A DNA stretch of 64,000 nucleotides from Neostapfia colusana. Taxonomy: Eukaryota; Streptophyta; Magnoliopsida; Poales; Poaceae. The stretch spans positions 34,630,720 through 34,694,719 of the forward strand of contig JASWHV010000008.1 of the NCBI GenBank assembly GCA_030760725.1. Reading direction: 5' to 3'. Made by a program: the position numbers and the translations under genes. Shown here piece by piece: positions 34,554 through 45,350 of the stretch. The notes below the pieces were generated by a model that was not told the DNA's origin, did no database searches, and saw only the letters and a program-made list of their open reading frames with translations. How positions within the stretch are numbered: the stretch's first letter is position 1; every line of letters begins with the position of its first letter.

Positions 34554-37306
34554 CCCCATCAAATAGTGCCGCCAAATTTTCAACGCGTGTACCACTGCGG
34601 CTAGTTCTAAGTCATGTGTAGGATAGTTCTTCTCGTGCTTCCGAAGCTGCCGGGATGCATAAGCCACGACATGCCCTTCTTGCATGAGAACACATCCCAA
34701 CCCGTTTCCAGAGGCATCGCAGTACACCGTGAAATTCTTCTACATATCTGGCATAACCAACATGGGGGCTGTTGTCAATCTTTTCTTTAGCTCCTGAAAA
34801 CTTGTCTCGCACTGTGGCGTCCATGTGAATGTGATTCCCTTCTCCAACAGTTTGGTGAGAGGTCTCGAGATCATAGAGAATCCCTCAATAAACCGTTGAT
34901 AGTATCCAGCCAGTCCCAAAAAGCTTCAAACTTCCCCAACATTTTCAGGGGTCTTCCACTTCTGTATATCCTCGATTTTGGCGGGATCTACGGAAATTCC
35001 TCCCTCCGAGATTATATGTCCTAAGAAGGGAACTCTCTTCAGCCAAAACTCACACTTGCTCAATTTGGCATATAGTTGGTGTTCTCTTAGCCTCTGCAAC
35101 ACCAACCTTAGATGTTTCTCATGTTCTTCTTCATCTTTGCAGAAGACGAGAATGTCATCTATGAAAACCACCACAAATTTGTCCAGATATTCCATGAATA
35201 CCTTGTTCATGAGATACATGAAGTATGCCGGGGCATTAGTCAGCCCGAAAGGCATGACGGTGTATTCATACAGTCCGTACCGAGATACGAAAGCTGTCTT
35301 GGGAATATCAGACTGCCTTATCTTGAGTTGGTGGTAGCCCGACCTGAGATCAATTTTCGAGAACACACAAGCGCCTCTCAACTGATCAAACAAGTCTTCA
35401 ATGCGGGGTAATGGGTACTTGTTCTTGATGGTTACCTCATTCAAAGCACGGTAATCCACACATAACCTTTGGGTTCCGTCCTTCTTGGGCACAAATATCA
35501 CCGGAGCTCCCCATGGTGAGGAACTAGGGCGAATATACCCCTTCTCCGTCAATTCTCTCAAATGATCCTTGAGCTCTTCTAGCTGCTTGGAGTCCATCCG
35601 ATAAGGTCTCTTGTATATCGGGGCTGTTCCAGGCACTAGCTCAATTGCAAATTCCACTTCATGATCGGGAGGCATACCTGGCAATTCTTCCGGAAAAACA
35701 TCTGGATATTCCCGGATAATCCTGATCTCCTCCACTTTCATCTCAACTTGATTTAATTTAATGTCCCTCCTAGGCTCCTGTATTGTTATAAACTTTACTC
35801 TTGTGCCACTAGGGTGAGTTAGTTCCACCGTTCTGGTCGAGCAATGGATGATTCCCTTATGTTTGGTTAACCAGTCCATGCCCAAAATAATATCGATCCC
35901 TTGGGAATCTATCACTATGAGGTTGGCAGTAAATACCAGCCCATTAATGTCTAGGTTCACTTTGGGACACACTTGTCTTGTCCTTATTTCTCCCCCTGGA
36001 GAGTTTACGGCTAGCATATGGTTCATTTGTGTTGTTGCTAGGTCATGCTTCTTAACAAACCCTTGAGCAATGAACGAGTGGGTAGCACCAGAATCAAACA
36101 GCAGGGTTGCAAGGTGTAAATTGGCAGGAAACTTACCAACTACCACGTCGGATGCCTCTTGCGCTTCCTCCATAGTGACGTGGTTCACTCGTGCTCGCAT
36201 CACATTCTGCTGTTGTGGCTGTGCGGGCTTCTTCTTTGGGCATTTATGGGCGTAGTGCCCCACTTCACCGCAGCTAAAACATTGCACCCCAACCTTAGGT
36301 GCCTGTCCTTTGCTGTCTTGGGGTTGGTTTGGAGGTCCCTGTACTGCTGGTCGAGGTGGATATGCAGGGCGAGGCTGCTGTACAAACTGACGTTGTGGCT
36401 GTGCTGGTGCCGCCGGAGGCCTGTAGTTCGGGTTGTACCCTCTTGGTGCTGAGTAGGGTACCACAGCACGGTTTGTCTGCCCTGTAGGTTGCTGCATCAG
36501 ACGGGGGCGGGTGTTGCTACCCGAGGCTTGATGTGACCAACCGGCCTTCCTCTTATTCTCATTTTCCATGGCCTTTACCTTCCTTTCTACCACAAATGCT
36601 CTGTCCACCATCTTTTGGAAGCTTTCATACTCATTTGAGGACATTGTACACTGCATCTCCGCGGTAAGTCCTTCCACGAAACAATCTTGTTTCTGCTCAT
36701 CAGTCTCTATGTCCCGTGGGGCATAACGGGATAGTTGAGTAAATTTAGTGAGGTATTCCCTCACCGTCATGTTTCCCTGCTGCAGTCCCAAAAACTCCTT
36801 CCTCTTGTTTTTGAGTTCACCTCTTGGGATGTGATGGTTGCGGAAGCTACGCTTGAACTCTTCCCAAGTGATGTTCTCAGGGTCATGATGGGCGGCCACG
36901 TAGGCGGTCCACCAATCAGCAGCAGGTCCATGCAATTGATGAGAGGCAAACAGCACCCTCTCATACCCTTGGCACTGTATGATCCTCATCTTACTTTCAA
37001 TGGTCTTCAGCCAATCATCTGCCTCCAGAGGTTCAGCAGCACTTGCAAACTTTGGAGGTTGAGTTCCTAGAAACTCACTCAACCTTGGTTGGCGTGGTGC
37101 AGCTTGTGGAGGTGGAACTTGATGCAAGTTGGCCACCACTTGAGTCATGTTCTGGATGAGCTGATTTTGATTCTCCAGCATTTGGTGGAGGGGATCAACT
37201 CCTTCACGGCGACCACCCCGGTCCTGGCCTCCAGAAAATGAGCGTTGCATGCCTCATCGTTGTTGTTGGCGGGGTTGGCAGCACGTCCTTTTCCTCTTCC
37301 GGCCAT
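34554..37306 (-). pseudogene. gag-pol: Element B gag-pol, gag to RNase H
   Basis: The likely start is the ATG at 37306 (MAGRGKGR), directly after CCAG. A 1-base frameshift near 37252 joins it to the long open frame from 37250 to 34926. That frame has the gag domain (WLKTIESKMRIIQC, ADWWTAYVAA), the knuckle CFSCGEVGHYAHKC (near 36280-36239), protease (LLFDSGATHSFI), and reverse transcriptase (LCVDYRALNEVTIKN, FIDD at 35154-35165). A TGA at 34928-34926 replaces the Arg of the VRSFLGLAGYY motif, and a TAG lies at 34742-34740 before the RNase H motif VYCDASGNGLG. The frame ends at the C insertion in WRHYLMGK; the rest is at 17987-19702. Confidence 0.85.
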
Positions 37307-37610
37307 CTGGCAGAATCAACCAATGTTAATTTGAAAGCATTTAGTATCATCTTACTACTTTCATTTGTTTGTACTTTGAAGTGTTGAGGCTTTGTTATAC
37401 TTCTCTAAGGGTTCACTTTTCACACAAAAATAAATGCAATATTATTTCATGTGGGTTCACACACCAAAGCAAAACAATCTAAAGACGAGGCTGTGGACAA
37501 TTGCTCATGGCTTCCACAACTCACGTCACACACCAAGCATTATCACACCATTAACTTAACTTAACGACTCGCCTATTCGACATCTTGCTGACTAAGGGAG
37601 GGACTCTACA
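37307..37610 (-). other. Spacer between orf0 and gag of B
   Basis: AT-rich, without a coding frame. It ends at the gag start with the acceptor-like TTGATTCTGCCAG. Confidence 0.5.
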
Positions 37611-38390
37611 CTACTCGTTTTCTTGAGCTGGCTCCTCGGGATCTTCCTCATCATTTCGGCTTCCTTCTGACTCTGCTTTGGGTGGGGAGGCTGCTGGTGG
37701 AGAAGTGCGACGACGCCTGATCGCTCGGCGATCCGGGGAGTCAGGAGTCCATGTATCATTCACGGTGACACACAGTTCATTCCCATCTCCTCTTTCTCTC
37801 GCCTTTAAGCAGGCTCGCAGCAACGCCTCCATTTCCTTCAGGGTGTCCCGGACATCCTGAAGCTCTTGTTGACACTCCTGCAGTCGAGTGCTGAGCATAG
37901 CAGCATCCTCCAAGCACAAGTCCATGTGCTCATGGGAAGTCACTTGCTGCATTGGCGGGTATTTGTACTCCATGGTACCGCTCTCACGCTGGAGGACATA
38001 CATGTACTCAGTCCTGTCCAGGTGGCGATGATAGATGTGACTCTGGCAGGTGATGGCCTCCCAGGTGACATCCTTCTCCGCATCGACCAGTGTCGCTCTA
38101 CAAGCTGGGGAGCGGTGGATCTTCAGCAGCCGATTTTCGTGTATAATCCTCATCTCTGAACTCCATTCTTCCTTCTTTTCACGGATCGTCTTGGTGGAGT
38201 TATAGTGGATGATCAACTTGCCCGTATTGCCGGCGGCTTCGAGCATACGTCGAAGACGGCGCAACAAGCCTCCTACTGCCAATCCGTAGGAAAGGTACGT
38301 CACCGGACGGCTCTCCTCTCTCTCGGCAAGGGCAACTACGGGAACTCTCCCTCCTGTGGACTTGCGAGCGGTGCGAATCATGCGAACCAT
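37611..38390 (-). CDS. Element B orf0, extra ORF before gag
   Basis: 259 codons from the ATG at 38390, which directly follows TTTTGTTTTAG. It is located between primer site and gag, like the D ORF at 44134-45078. The first half has an alpha-beta-beta-beta-alpha pattern: helix GGLLRRLRRMLEAAG, strands around LIIHYNST, EMRIIHENR and ACRATLVDA, then helix TWEAITCQSHIYHRHL. After it come a TEYMYVLQRESG stretch, a coiled coil (LSTRLQECQQELQDVRDTLK), and a basic then acidic tail (RRAIRRRRTSPP, NDEEDPEEPAQENE). No catalytic motif is seen. As I recall, rice elements RIRE3 and RIRE8 also carry an orf0 at this site; the function is unknown. The frame is intact although gag-pol of B is broken. Confidence 0.7.
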   Translation of the reverse strand: MVRMIRTARKSTGGRVPVVALAEREESRPVTYLSYGLAVGGLLRRLRRMLEAAGNTGKLIIHYNSTKTIREKKEEWSSEMRIIHENRLLKIHRSPACRATLVDAEKDVTWEAITCQSHIYHRHLDRTEYMYVLQRESGTMEYKYPPMQQVTSHEHMDLCLEDAAMLSTRLQECQQELQDVRDTLKEMEALLRACLKARERGDGNELCVTVNDTWTPDSPDRRAIRRRRTSPPAASPPKAESEGSRNDEEDPEEPAQENE

Positions 38391-38597
38391 CTAAAACAAA
38401 AAGAATTTAAACTTAGGTTAGATAAACTCTTAAACAAAAATCCTATTTTGAATGAAAATTGGGGTAAGATGAAGAAAGTGACTCCATTAAATAACACTTT
38501 TCAACACACACCTTGTAAAATAGTTTTTAAGAAAATAGGGCCCTTAAATACGTCCATTTCTACCTAGGTCCACGTTCCTACGGGCAACCTTGGCTCT
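38391..38597 (-). other. Short leader of B with second half of the primer site
   Basis: Between the D insertion and orf0. The minus-strand bases 38602-38592 read GTATCAGAGCC; 54022-54012 read GAGGTGGTATC. Together they show that the D insertion split a TGGTATCAGAGCC primer site. Confidence 0.8.
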
Positions 38598-38602
38598 GAT
38601 AC
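38598..38602. repeat. Target-site duplication of D, left copy (GATAC)
   Basis: gatac precedes the 5' LTR of D and recurs at 54012-54016. It is part of the primer-binding site of B. Confidence 0.9.
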
Positions 38603-41147
38603 TGTAAGGGCCTCAGTTTTTGACACACATTTGCAGTGTTCATCACCACACCACACACCTCATTTGAGGAAGAATGATGAACACAAATGAAGAGCAAGTA
38701 ACAATTATCAACATGCTCATTAGAGAACAAACTTACACATTGCAAAAGTGGTATTTCCCACATGTGATATAGATGGGCTGGACATATGAAAACTCCTACA
38801 CTTTGCTAAGGATGTCCATGCCAAGTTTCACCCAAATTCAAAACCTTTTTGAGGTCATTTTGGGTATAGATAGGAAGAGGGCAGTTTGAAACCATATTCA
38901 AATTCAAACTGTTTTTATCCCATGAATTTAAAAGTGGAAGGCATATTCTTACTCAGCACATTTTTGTGAGCTCACACACCAATTTTCACTCCATTTGGAG
39001 TTGATCTTGACATGAGCTAAGGGGGAGAGATTCAAACATTATTTGAATTTCAAACTGGACTTGTGCTGAAATTCATTCAAACCAAACCTCATTTGAACTT
39101 TGATCTATTCAAATGGCCCATGGGTGAATAATTTGAATTGCCAAGAGTAGTATGGGGTTCACTGTTTACAACAGTGATTAGGAGTAAATTTCAGAGGTTA
39201 AAACTGGAGGTGGTACCCACATGTCAGCCACTGATCAGATCAAACCGACTGAGACTTTTTCACTCGGGTCGCCAAGCCGCAGCGGTGATCACCACCGAGG
39301 CCAGCCGCCGCGCCACCAGCTGCTTGCCCACGCGCGGGCGTGAGGCGGTGCAGAGCCTTCTTAAGGCGCCTGCCCCCCTCCTTGGCAGAGGTACCGCCGT
39401 TCTTCCCCGCAAGAACTCAGCGCCGGCCGAAAACTTCCGCAGCCCGGACTTGATCGGAGAACGCCGATCGCAGCTCCCTCCTTCCACTCCAGAGCCCCAG
39501 CAAGGTACTAGAGACCTTCCTCCATCCTCCCCGTTGCTAGAATTTGGTTGAAACCGATTGATATCGGCTGTGCCGAAAGATCAAACTCGGAACTTGGAAC
39601 CGCCGCACCTCGGGCTCTCGTGGACAGCCCAACCAGGGCGTTGTCACGCCCGAGCCAAGGCACCCTTGGACGCGCAGGTGACCGGTGCTGCTCATCCCCG
39701 AGCCACAGCTCGAGTGGTTGCTCACCGGCGGCGAATTTCCATTTTTCCCCTTTCTGTGTGCAGAACAACCTTCGGGTACGATTCTGTTTAATTCGTGCTC
39801 CAGAAAGGATTAGAGGGCCTCAGGCCGCTCTCACACGAGCTAGACACGGTAACGCACAAGTTGTCTTCACAACTCTGGGCCGGAGAACCTCTGTGCCCGG
39901 CGTAATTTGAGGTCTACCAATGGCAGAACGAACGGGCGGCATCGGGCGCACGGTGAGGACCTATTTCGGGCCTTCCCCGAGCTGCCTCGAGCTCATGTCG
40001 ACCTTCTCTAAGGTCCACTGATGCTCCCCGACCGGTTTCCCAAGTAGCTGAGGTGCTAGGGTAGTCAGCCGACATGGCCGAAGTCGTTCTGAGGTGGCGG
40101 CTCGTCGCCGACCATGCTCCGGCCGTTGTCATGAGCAGCTGACCCTCGGATCCTGTTCCCCGAGTAAAAGTAGGCAGGGGCGGCCAGAATTGAGAAGTTT
40201 GGAGCTGTACAGCAGCCGGCGGCGAGCTCTCCGGCGAGGTCCCTCGGCGGCGGAGCGCGGGTGTCGCGAGGTTGAAGAAGGGGGTGGACCCCAGCTGTCA
40301 GTGGGAGATATTTTGAATCGGGATCCGGCTGCGGCCGGGATCGGGTGTGCTGGCACGCAAAATCCTTGTGGGCCGCGATGTGCCATCGCCTAGGCGTGCG
40401 ACGCGTGTCCCCTGGGCCCACGCACGAGTTTAAACTTTTCCCCGATTTTCAGATCTCTTTCAAACTTCAAATCCTCATAACTTTTTCTAGAAAGCTCCAT
40501 GAGTGAACCAAATTTTGCTGGATTCAGCTCTCTGAGTACTTTCCAGAAAATCAAGTTTCACTTCATGAAATTCCTTATTTCTCCAGAATTAATTCCTCAA
40601 AGTTTAAACTGTTAGGAATTTTTACTGGAGAATCCTTTGGAGGAAAATCCTGAAATTTTACTGAGATGTTCACCAAAATATCCTTGAACTACCATAAAAT
40701 TTCAGATCCATTTGAGCTCATTTAATCCACCTAATGATGTGATTAGTGAAACTATTCCAAAGAAAATAGAAAATGTTCAGAAACATTTTCAGAATTTTCT
40801 CTGAAATTGTTTAGCTCATATCTTTAGTTAGGAACCTTCAAATTAAGTGAGACCAACTCCATTAGAACCCTCTAAAAATCTAGTTTTCAGAAAGTCATAG
40901 TTTGTTTCATGAAAGTCCTTAGAACACCCTAAAAGCCTTTAATTAAGGTCAAGGACATAATTAATTGTGGAGGGCTCAATTGAGCTTTGCTGCAACTAAA
41001 ACTTGACCAACTCTCTGTTTAGGTTGTAACCAAGCCACAGTAAAAGTTTCACAGTCATTAGGTCTGTCTAGCAAAGGTTATAAGCTTCACAAGTTCAGAC
41101 TTAATAAATGCATTTAAATTAATACATGTATGTCTTATATCATGTAG

Positions 41148-41228
41148 TCGCTAAGGTCGAGGAGGAACCCGAAGTCCTAGACTTCGTCACTCCAGAGGAG
41201 CAGCTAGCCTACGACCAAGAGCAGCAAG
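41148..41228 (+). CDS. LTR minigene, middle exon (D 5' LTR)
   Basis: 81 bases between the acceptor-like atcatgtag and the GC donor (G then GCAAGC). It encodes AKVEEEPEVLDFVTPEEQ, then LAYDQEQQ. An unspliced frame from an ATG at 41126 also reads through it. The 3' LTR copy differs by one silent change (CCA/CCG), and the E copy by several silent changes, so the peptide looks conserved. Confidence 0.5.
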
Positions 41229-42316
41229 GCAAGCTCCGGTTTGCATTAACCTTTTTACAAATTTTTATTGTTTTCAGCACATACTTGTTTCCTTTATTCT
41301 GTGCATTAGAGTCTTGATTGGAAGCCCCACTGCATAGCCAAGAGAACCATGGGTTGGGTTTAGGATTGCAAACCCTGTTAGCTACTGCATTGCTAGGATA
41401 GAGTAGGATTCGGTACAAGTCGAGTAGTTGGAACTACTCGCGAGAATAGGCTAGAGGCACATTGCTCGGGTAGAGATAGCACATGATACACATGGCAAGA
41501 AAATGAGACCGAGCGGAGAGTAAGGGCAGCAGGACTTTGGGGCCTGTGTGCTGTAGCTCCGCTTGTGTCGATTGAGGTCCGAGCCGTGTGCGGGCCTGTT
41601 GAACAAGCTAGAATAGTACCGAAGACCTACCGGCTATATGGGAACCGGGAAACTGATGTAACTCGGGTAGCTGGTTATTGAGGCATTGCCCGTCGTTCAG
41701 AGGGTAGGTTGAGAGCTTGAGGTGTAAATCGGCTGGCGGCACGGAGATGCGCGTGCAGAGACCTCTTGCTCGGGACGATTGGACCGGTTCAATATTTGGC
41801 TGACGAGTGAAAGGTAGTTGCGTACGGCGTCCGTGATGGTTGTTGTAGGCAACATCGAGTACGGGCGTACGTGACGGGTTGTTCGGGTAACCCTGCAGGT
41901 GTAAATCGATTATAATCGCCGTCCCTCGTGGTCAGTGAGTACCACTTGTTCACTGTACCGTGACGTAGAAAGAACAGGCTAGTTACATGTTAAAATGTTG
42001 CTGATTGAAAGCTGAACATTGATTGTTAATGATATGCTGTAGCTTAGAGCTAACTAAAGTTCTTTTCAACTTTGGGCAAAGTACATGAGAGAAATGTGTT
42101 TCTTGTTTGATTGCGGCTCTCTCATGTACCTTAGCGTAAGGTTCTCCACAACCTGCTGCTAAAACTTGAAAGTAAGGTTCTACTAATTAGGCGAGTCCTT
42201 GCAACTGATTTACCTCATGTAACCTATTACCCTCATGTAGAAGTTCCATGTTTAGGTGAGACGGGTCAGACTTGCTGAGCCTTCGTGCTCACTGCTTGTG
42301 TTTGAAGCTTTTACAG

Positions 42317-42405
42317 GGTTCTATGAGGAAGGGACTCCTGAAGAGGAGACGGAACCCCAGGAGGGGAACCCCGTCGAGTGGGAGTCGTGTACGCTGCAGA
42401 GTTAG
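42317..42405 (+). CDS. LTR minigene, terminal exon (D 5' LTR)
   Basis: After gcttttacag, 89 bases encode FYEEGTPEEETEPQEG, then NPVEWESCTLQS and TAG. Joined to 41228 the frame continues without a stop (a phase-1 intron of 1088 bases with GC and AG ends). AATAAA follows 121 bases after the stop. Confidence 0.5.
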
Positions 42406-42639
42406 TGTGCGTGTGTGCTAGCAAGGACACGTTCAAGGGCTGAACGTGCACTTGATGCTTAGTCTACGCCCGCGAGTGTGGACTAAACTTATTTTGATGT
42501 AAACATGTTCATAAACTTGTTTATGTAATAAAATTTCCGCTTCCGCTTTGTACCTTTGACGTGTGTTATACGGTGCCGTGCAACGCAGCAGCCCTCAGCG
42601 TGATCCTGGCTCGACAGGACCTTGGGGTCGTGTCAGCGG

Positions 42640-42651
42640 TGGTATAAGAGC
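42640..42651 (+). other. Primer-binding site of D
   Basis: TGGTATAAGAGC, four bases after the LTR end. It differs from the usual tRNA-Met site TGGTATCAGAGC at one position. Confidence 0.8.
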
Positions 42652-44133
42652 TCGCTTGAGGTTTAACACAGTACAAAGGTCTTCTTTTTCAAAAATCCAG
42701 TGAGGAACGAGTTAGTAGCCCGTATAAGGATGTTATTAGTATATAGAAAGTGGCTTATTAACCTATTTGTTATGTCGGAAAATCGTGCATCTCGGGACGT
42801 TCATGTCTTGGGGGGTGCACATAAGCGCTGTCCACCAGTGCGCACAAGCTGAAGGGTGGAGCCCCACGGGTGGCAGGTAACCCGACCCGCTTTAGTATCC
42901 TCTACGACTCTTCATGTCATTTGGAGTATTCGAGCAACATCTGTCCCTGGCATGCATGGTGCAACATGGGAGACCCCGTCACGTGGTCTGAGACGTGAAC
43001 ACGTAACTCAAGGCGTGTTTGGCTTGAGAACATCCGGGCGAGTGATGACGGCCGGGTGTACGAACTGTATGGATTCCGGGCTCGGTGTGCAGCCGAGTCT
43101 GACGATTGATTGAGTTTCTGCAGGTAGACTGACCATGAAACGGTAGACGTGTAGCGTCCGTGTGCGAGTGACGAGTAGTGCCACTGAAATAACGAAGCCG
43201 GCTAAGTCCGGTATAGGTTTTTCTTTGTGAGGACGTAGTACCGACATAATCTGGTGATGCATCGACGTCACACCCAACTAAATGAACAAATTCATTTAAA
43301 ACTTGAAAGTTTTGCTCCAAAGTAGTAAAACTTGATGTAACTCCTTCCCTTGAACAGGATATTCAAAGTTAACAAGTTTTCAACTTATAGGTTGTTAAGG
43401 ACAGAGCACTCTGTTTTCAGCTGAATCAAGGCTGAAGTTAATCAGAGGCTAGAGGTTGAGTTCTTTCGAGATTGGGGTCGTATGATACATTTCTGGAAAG
43501 CTTTGGAAGAGCTTTACAACTTTTCTGTTGAGGTCCAGAGGTGTTTCATCCCTTAATCACTCGAAAAATGCAGTAGAGTTGGAACTGTCCAGAAAACAGG
43601 ACAGGGTAAAGACTCTCTGTAGACTCTCTGTAAATTAAGCATAACTTCCTGCATAAAAATCCAAAAATAGGAAATGAGGTACTTCTGGAAAGCTTATGAG
43701 ATGGGTTACGACTTTGTAACAGAAAGTTTTGTCAGATTGGGAACAGAATTAACTGGGATTCTTGGATCAATTCAGTACCTAAAGCAGGGAGGTGCTGTCC
43801 AATTGATTCCAGAAATTCTGTTAACTTTGACATCTCATAACTTTTGAACCAGGACAGATCTGAGGCCAAGCAAAAACTTTCTGGAAAGCTATTGAAGTTA
43901 GCTTTAACTTTGATGTTGAGCTCCAGAATTAGTTTTGCTGTTAACATGGCCTAAATCAGGTTGAAATGGAAACTGGTCAGGGCTGTCATGGGAACAGCAG
44001 ATCAGCAGTCAAATTTGTTTAAAATTTGAACTATGTTTCCAAGTTTTATGGGATCAATGACATGTCTTATGTTATAACTCCAGGGTTTACTGTTTAAATA
44101 AATATTTGACATTTCTCAAATATATTTTTACAG
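42652..44133 (+). other. Element D leader before orf0
   Basis: 1.5 kb without a credible ORF. A palindrome-like acagagcactctgt lies at 43401-43414, and an 11-base direct repeat (gactctctgta) at about 43612-43633. It ends in atatttttacag directly before the orf0 ATG, a good plant 3' splice site. Confidence 0.6.
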
Positions 44134-45078
44134 ATGGCAGCAGATAAACAGTTGGAGAACGGGTGGGTAGTTTCCCACTGTTCTGACCGTAGCGGCTACC
44201 CGGAAGCATTGTGGCAAATGCTCCAATATTTCGGGTACAATCAGATGCCGCAGTACGTCACCAAAGAAGATGGCGAAGGGGGGAACAAGACGTGGATGAT
44301 CCATGTCGAGGTTCCTGCAGGACCTACGCCACCCGGTTGGGTGCCATTCACCGTCACGGTGAGAGGAAGACAACCGGAAGGGATGTGGCAAGTGGCAGCC
44401 CGTGACACTATGTCACGTTTCTGCCAACTACACGTGCAGGCTATGGAGGGCACTCCATACGCACTCGTTCCGGTGGAGGGACGAGCTCAGCATGTGTGGG
44501 AAGAGAGGTACCTGGAGGCAACAGACCCGAATTGCCCAAGGTACAACCCCGCGGAGGCAAACCTCAGCCTCCAAATGAGGGCGGGAAACGCTGTGATGGA
44601 CAGCCAAGCTGTTCATACGGAGCATCTCGCCACCAAGCTCAAGGAGAGCACAAGCCGTGGAGATCATTTCGAGAGTGCTCACAGCGCACTCCGCAATGTG
44701 CTTCTTCCGACGATCAAGCGACTGAATGAACAACACAATCAGTTGCGTCGTCTGAAGAAGGCAAAGAAGAAGAGCCGTGTTGACATCGCGGCGTTGCAAG
44801 AGCTGGTGCAGACCCTAACCCAGCAGAATGAGGACCTTGCTCAAGAGCGGGACGATGCTATTGAGGAAGGACAAGGCTGGGAAGAGGACTACAACCAGGC
44901 TATGGACGAGGTGCATGCATTGCAGGACCTCGTGCCCCCGGTGTTAGGCATACCGGTGGTCTTGGGTCTTCCAGCAATGGGAGAACCCGGAATGGGAGAA
45001 GAGGTGGTAGATCCAGAGCCACCAGCAGAAGTACCGGAGGAGGACGACCAACAGGAGGTCGAGTTCTACTCCGAGTAG
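44134..45078 (+). CDS. Element D orf0, dsRBD-like fold plus coiled coil (inferred)
   Basis: 314 codons, intact, between primer site and gag. Residues about 20-95 show helix (YPEALWQMLQYFGY), a PQYVTKED strand, strand TWMIHVEVPA, strand FTVTVRGR and helix MWQVAARDTMSRFCQLH. This is the order and spacing of a double-stranded RNA binding domain, but without the lysines that normally start helix 2. A middle region (TPYALVPVEG...) follows, then a helical basic segment (RRLKKAKKKSR), a coiled coil (LQELVQTLTQQNEDLAQERD), and an acidic Pro/Glu tail. B has a diverged counterpart with the same plan. The acceptor-like site in front suggests expression from a spliced RNA. Function unknown; the fold call is my inference. 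Confidence 0.65.
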   Translation: MAADKQLENGWVVSHCSDRSGYPEALWQMLQYFGYNQMPQYVTKEDGEGGNKTWMIHVEVPAGPTPPGWVPFTVTVRGRQPEGMWQVAARDTMSRFCQLHVQAMEGTPYALVPVEGRAQHVWEERYLEATDPNCPRYNPAEANLSLQMRAGNAVMDSQAVHTEHLATKLKESTSRGDHFESAHSALRNVLLPTIKRLNEQHNQLRRLKKAKKKSRVDIAALQELVQTLTQQNEDLAQERDDAIEEGQGWEEDYNQAMDEVHALQDLVPPVLGIPVVLGLPAMGEPGMGEEVVDPEPPAEVPEEDDQQEVEFYSE

Positions 45079-45350
45079 GGGGTTACGGTTGCCAAGTAGG
45101 GAAGCTAGGGTAGCGTAACCCAACTTTTGTAATCGGTGACATGTCGTGTAGACAGTAGCGTATGTATAGGTAGTGACGACATGAGCACGACTTCTCGGAG
45201 ACCCGAGAATAATGTATCTTGTATAAAGTTTATGCTTTATCAATATATGTGAATGTTGTGCAAATTATTCATGTGTCACTTCAATACCTACTGTTGCTTA
45301 TGGAATTTTAAGTAAGACATGTGCTAATCGCTGTTGTTTCGAATTTCAGA
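45079..45350 (+). other. orf0-gag intergenic region of D
   Basis: 272 bases ending in tgttgtttcgaatttcag and then the gag start. The T-rich run with AG fits a splice acceptor. No ORF. Confidence 0.55.

Larger units (their letters stand above)
38603..42635 (+). mobile_element. 5' LTR of element D
   Basis: It runs tgtaagggcctcag... to ...ggggtcgtgtca. An AT-rich U3 (38.6-39.2 kb) is followed by GC-rich sequence (39.24-40.44 kb), an AT-rich stretch, the two minigene exons (41148-41228, 42317-42405), and AATAAA at 42527-42532, about 100 bases before the LTR end. A weak TATA-like cttcttaagg lies near 39358. A good donor-like cagcaag-gtactag is at 39504, but no ATG precedes it in the frame that would join the middle exon. 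Confidence 0.9.

Noticed and set aside
39390..39504. First exon of the D minigene ending at the donor cagcaag-gtactag
   Set aside because: The phase fits, but the frame has no ATG in either D LTR, and E has lost the donor. Another candidate (ATG at 39921 with donor near 39953) has the wrong phase. Left open.
41126..41317. Unspliced 63-codon ORF in the D LTR as the real product
   Set aside because: The part after the GC donor is not conserved, and in C an in-frame TAA precedes the exon. Conservation covers only the exon between the splice-like borders.
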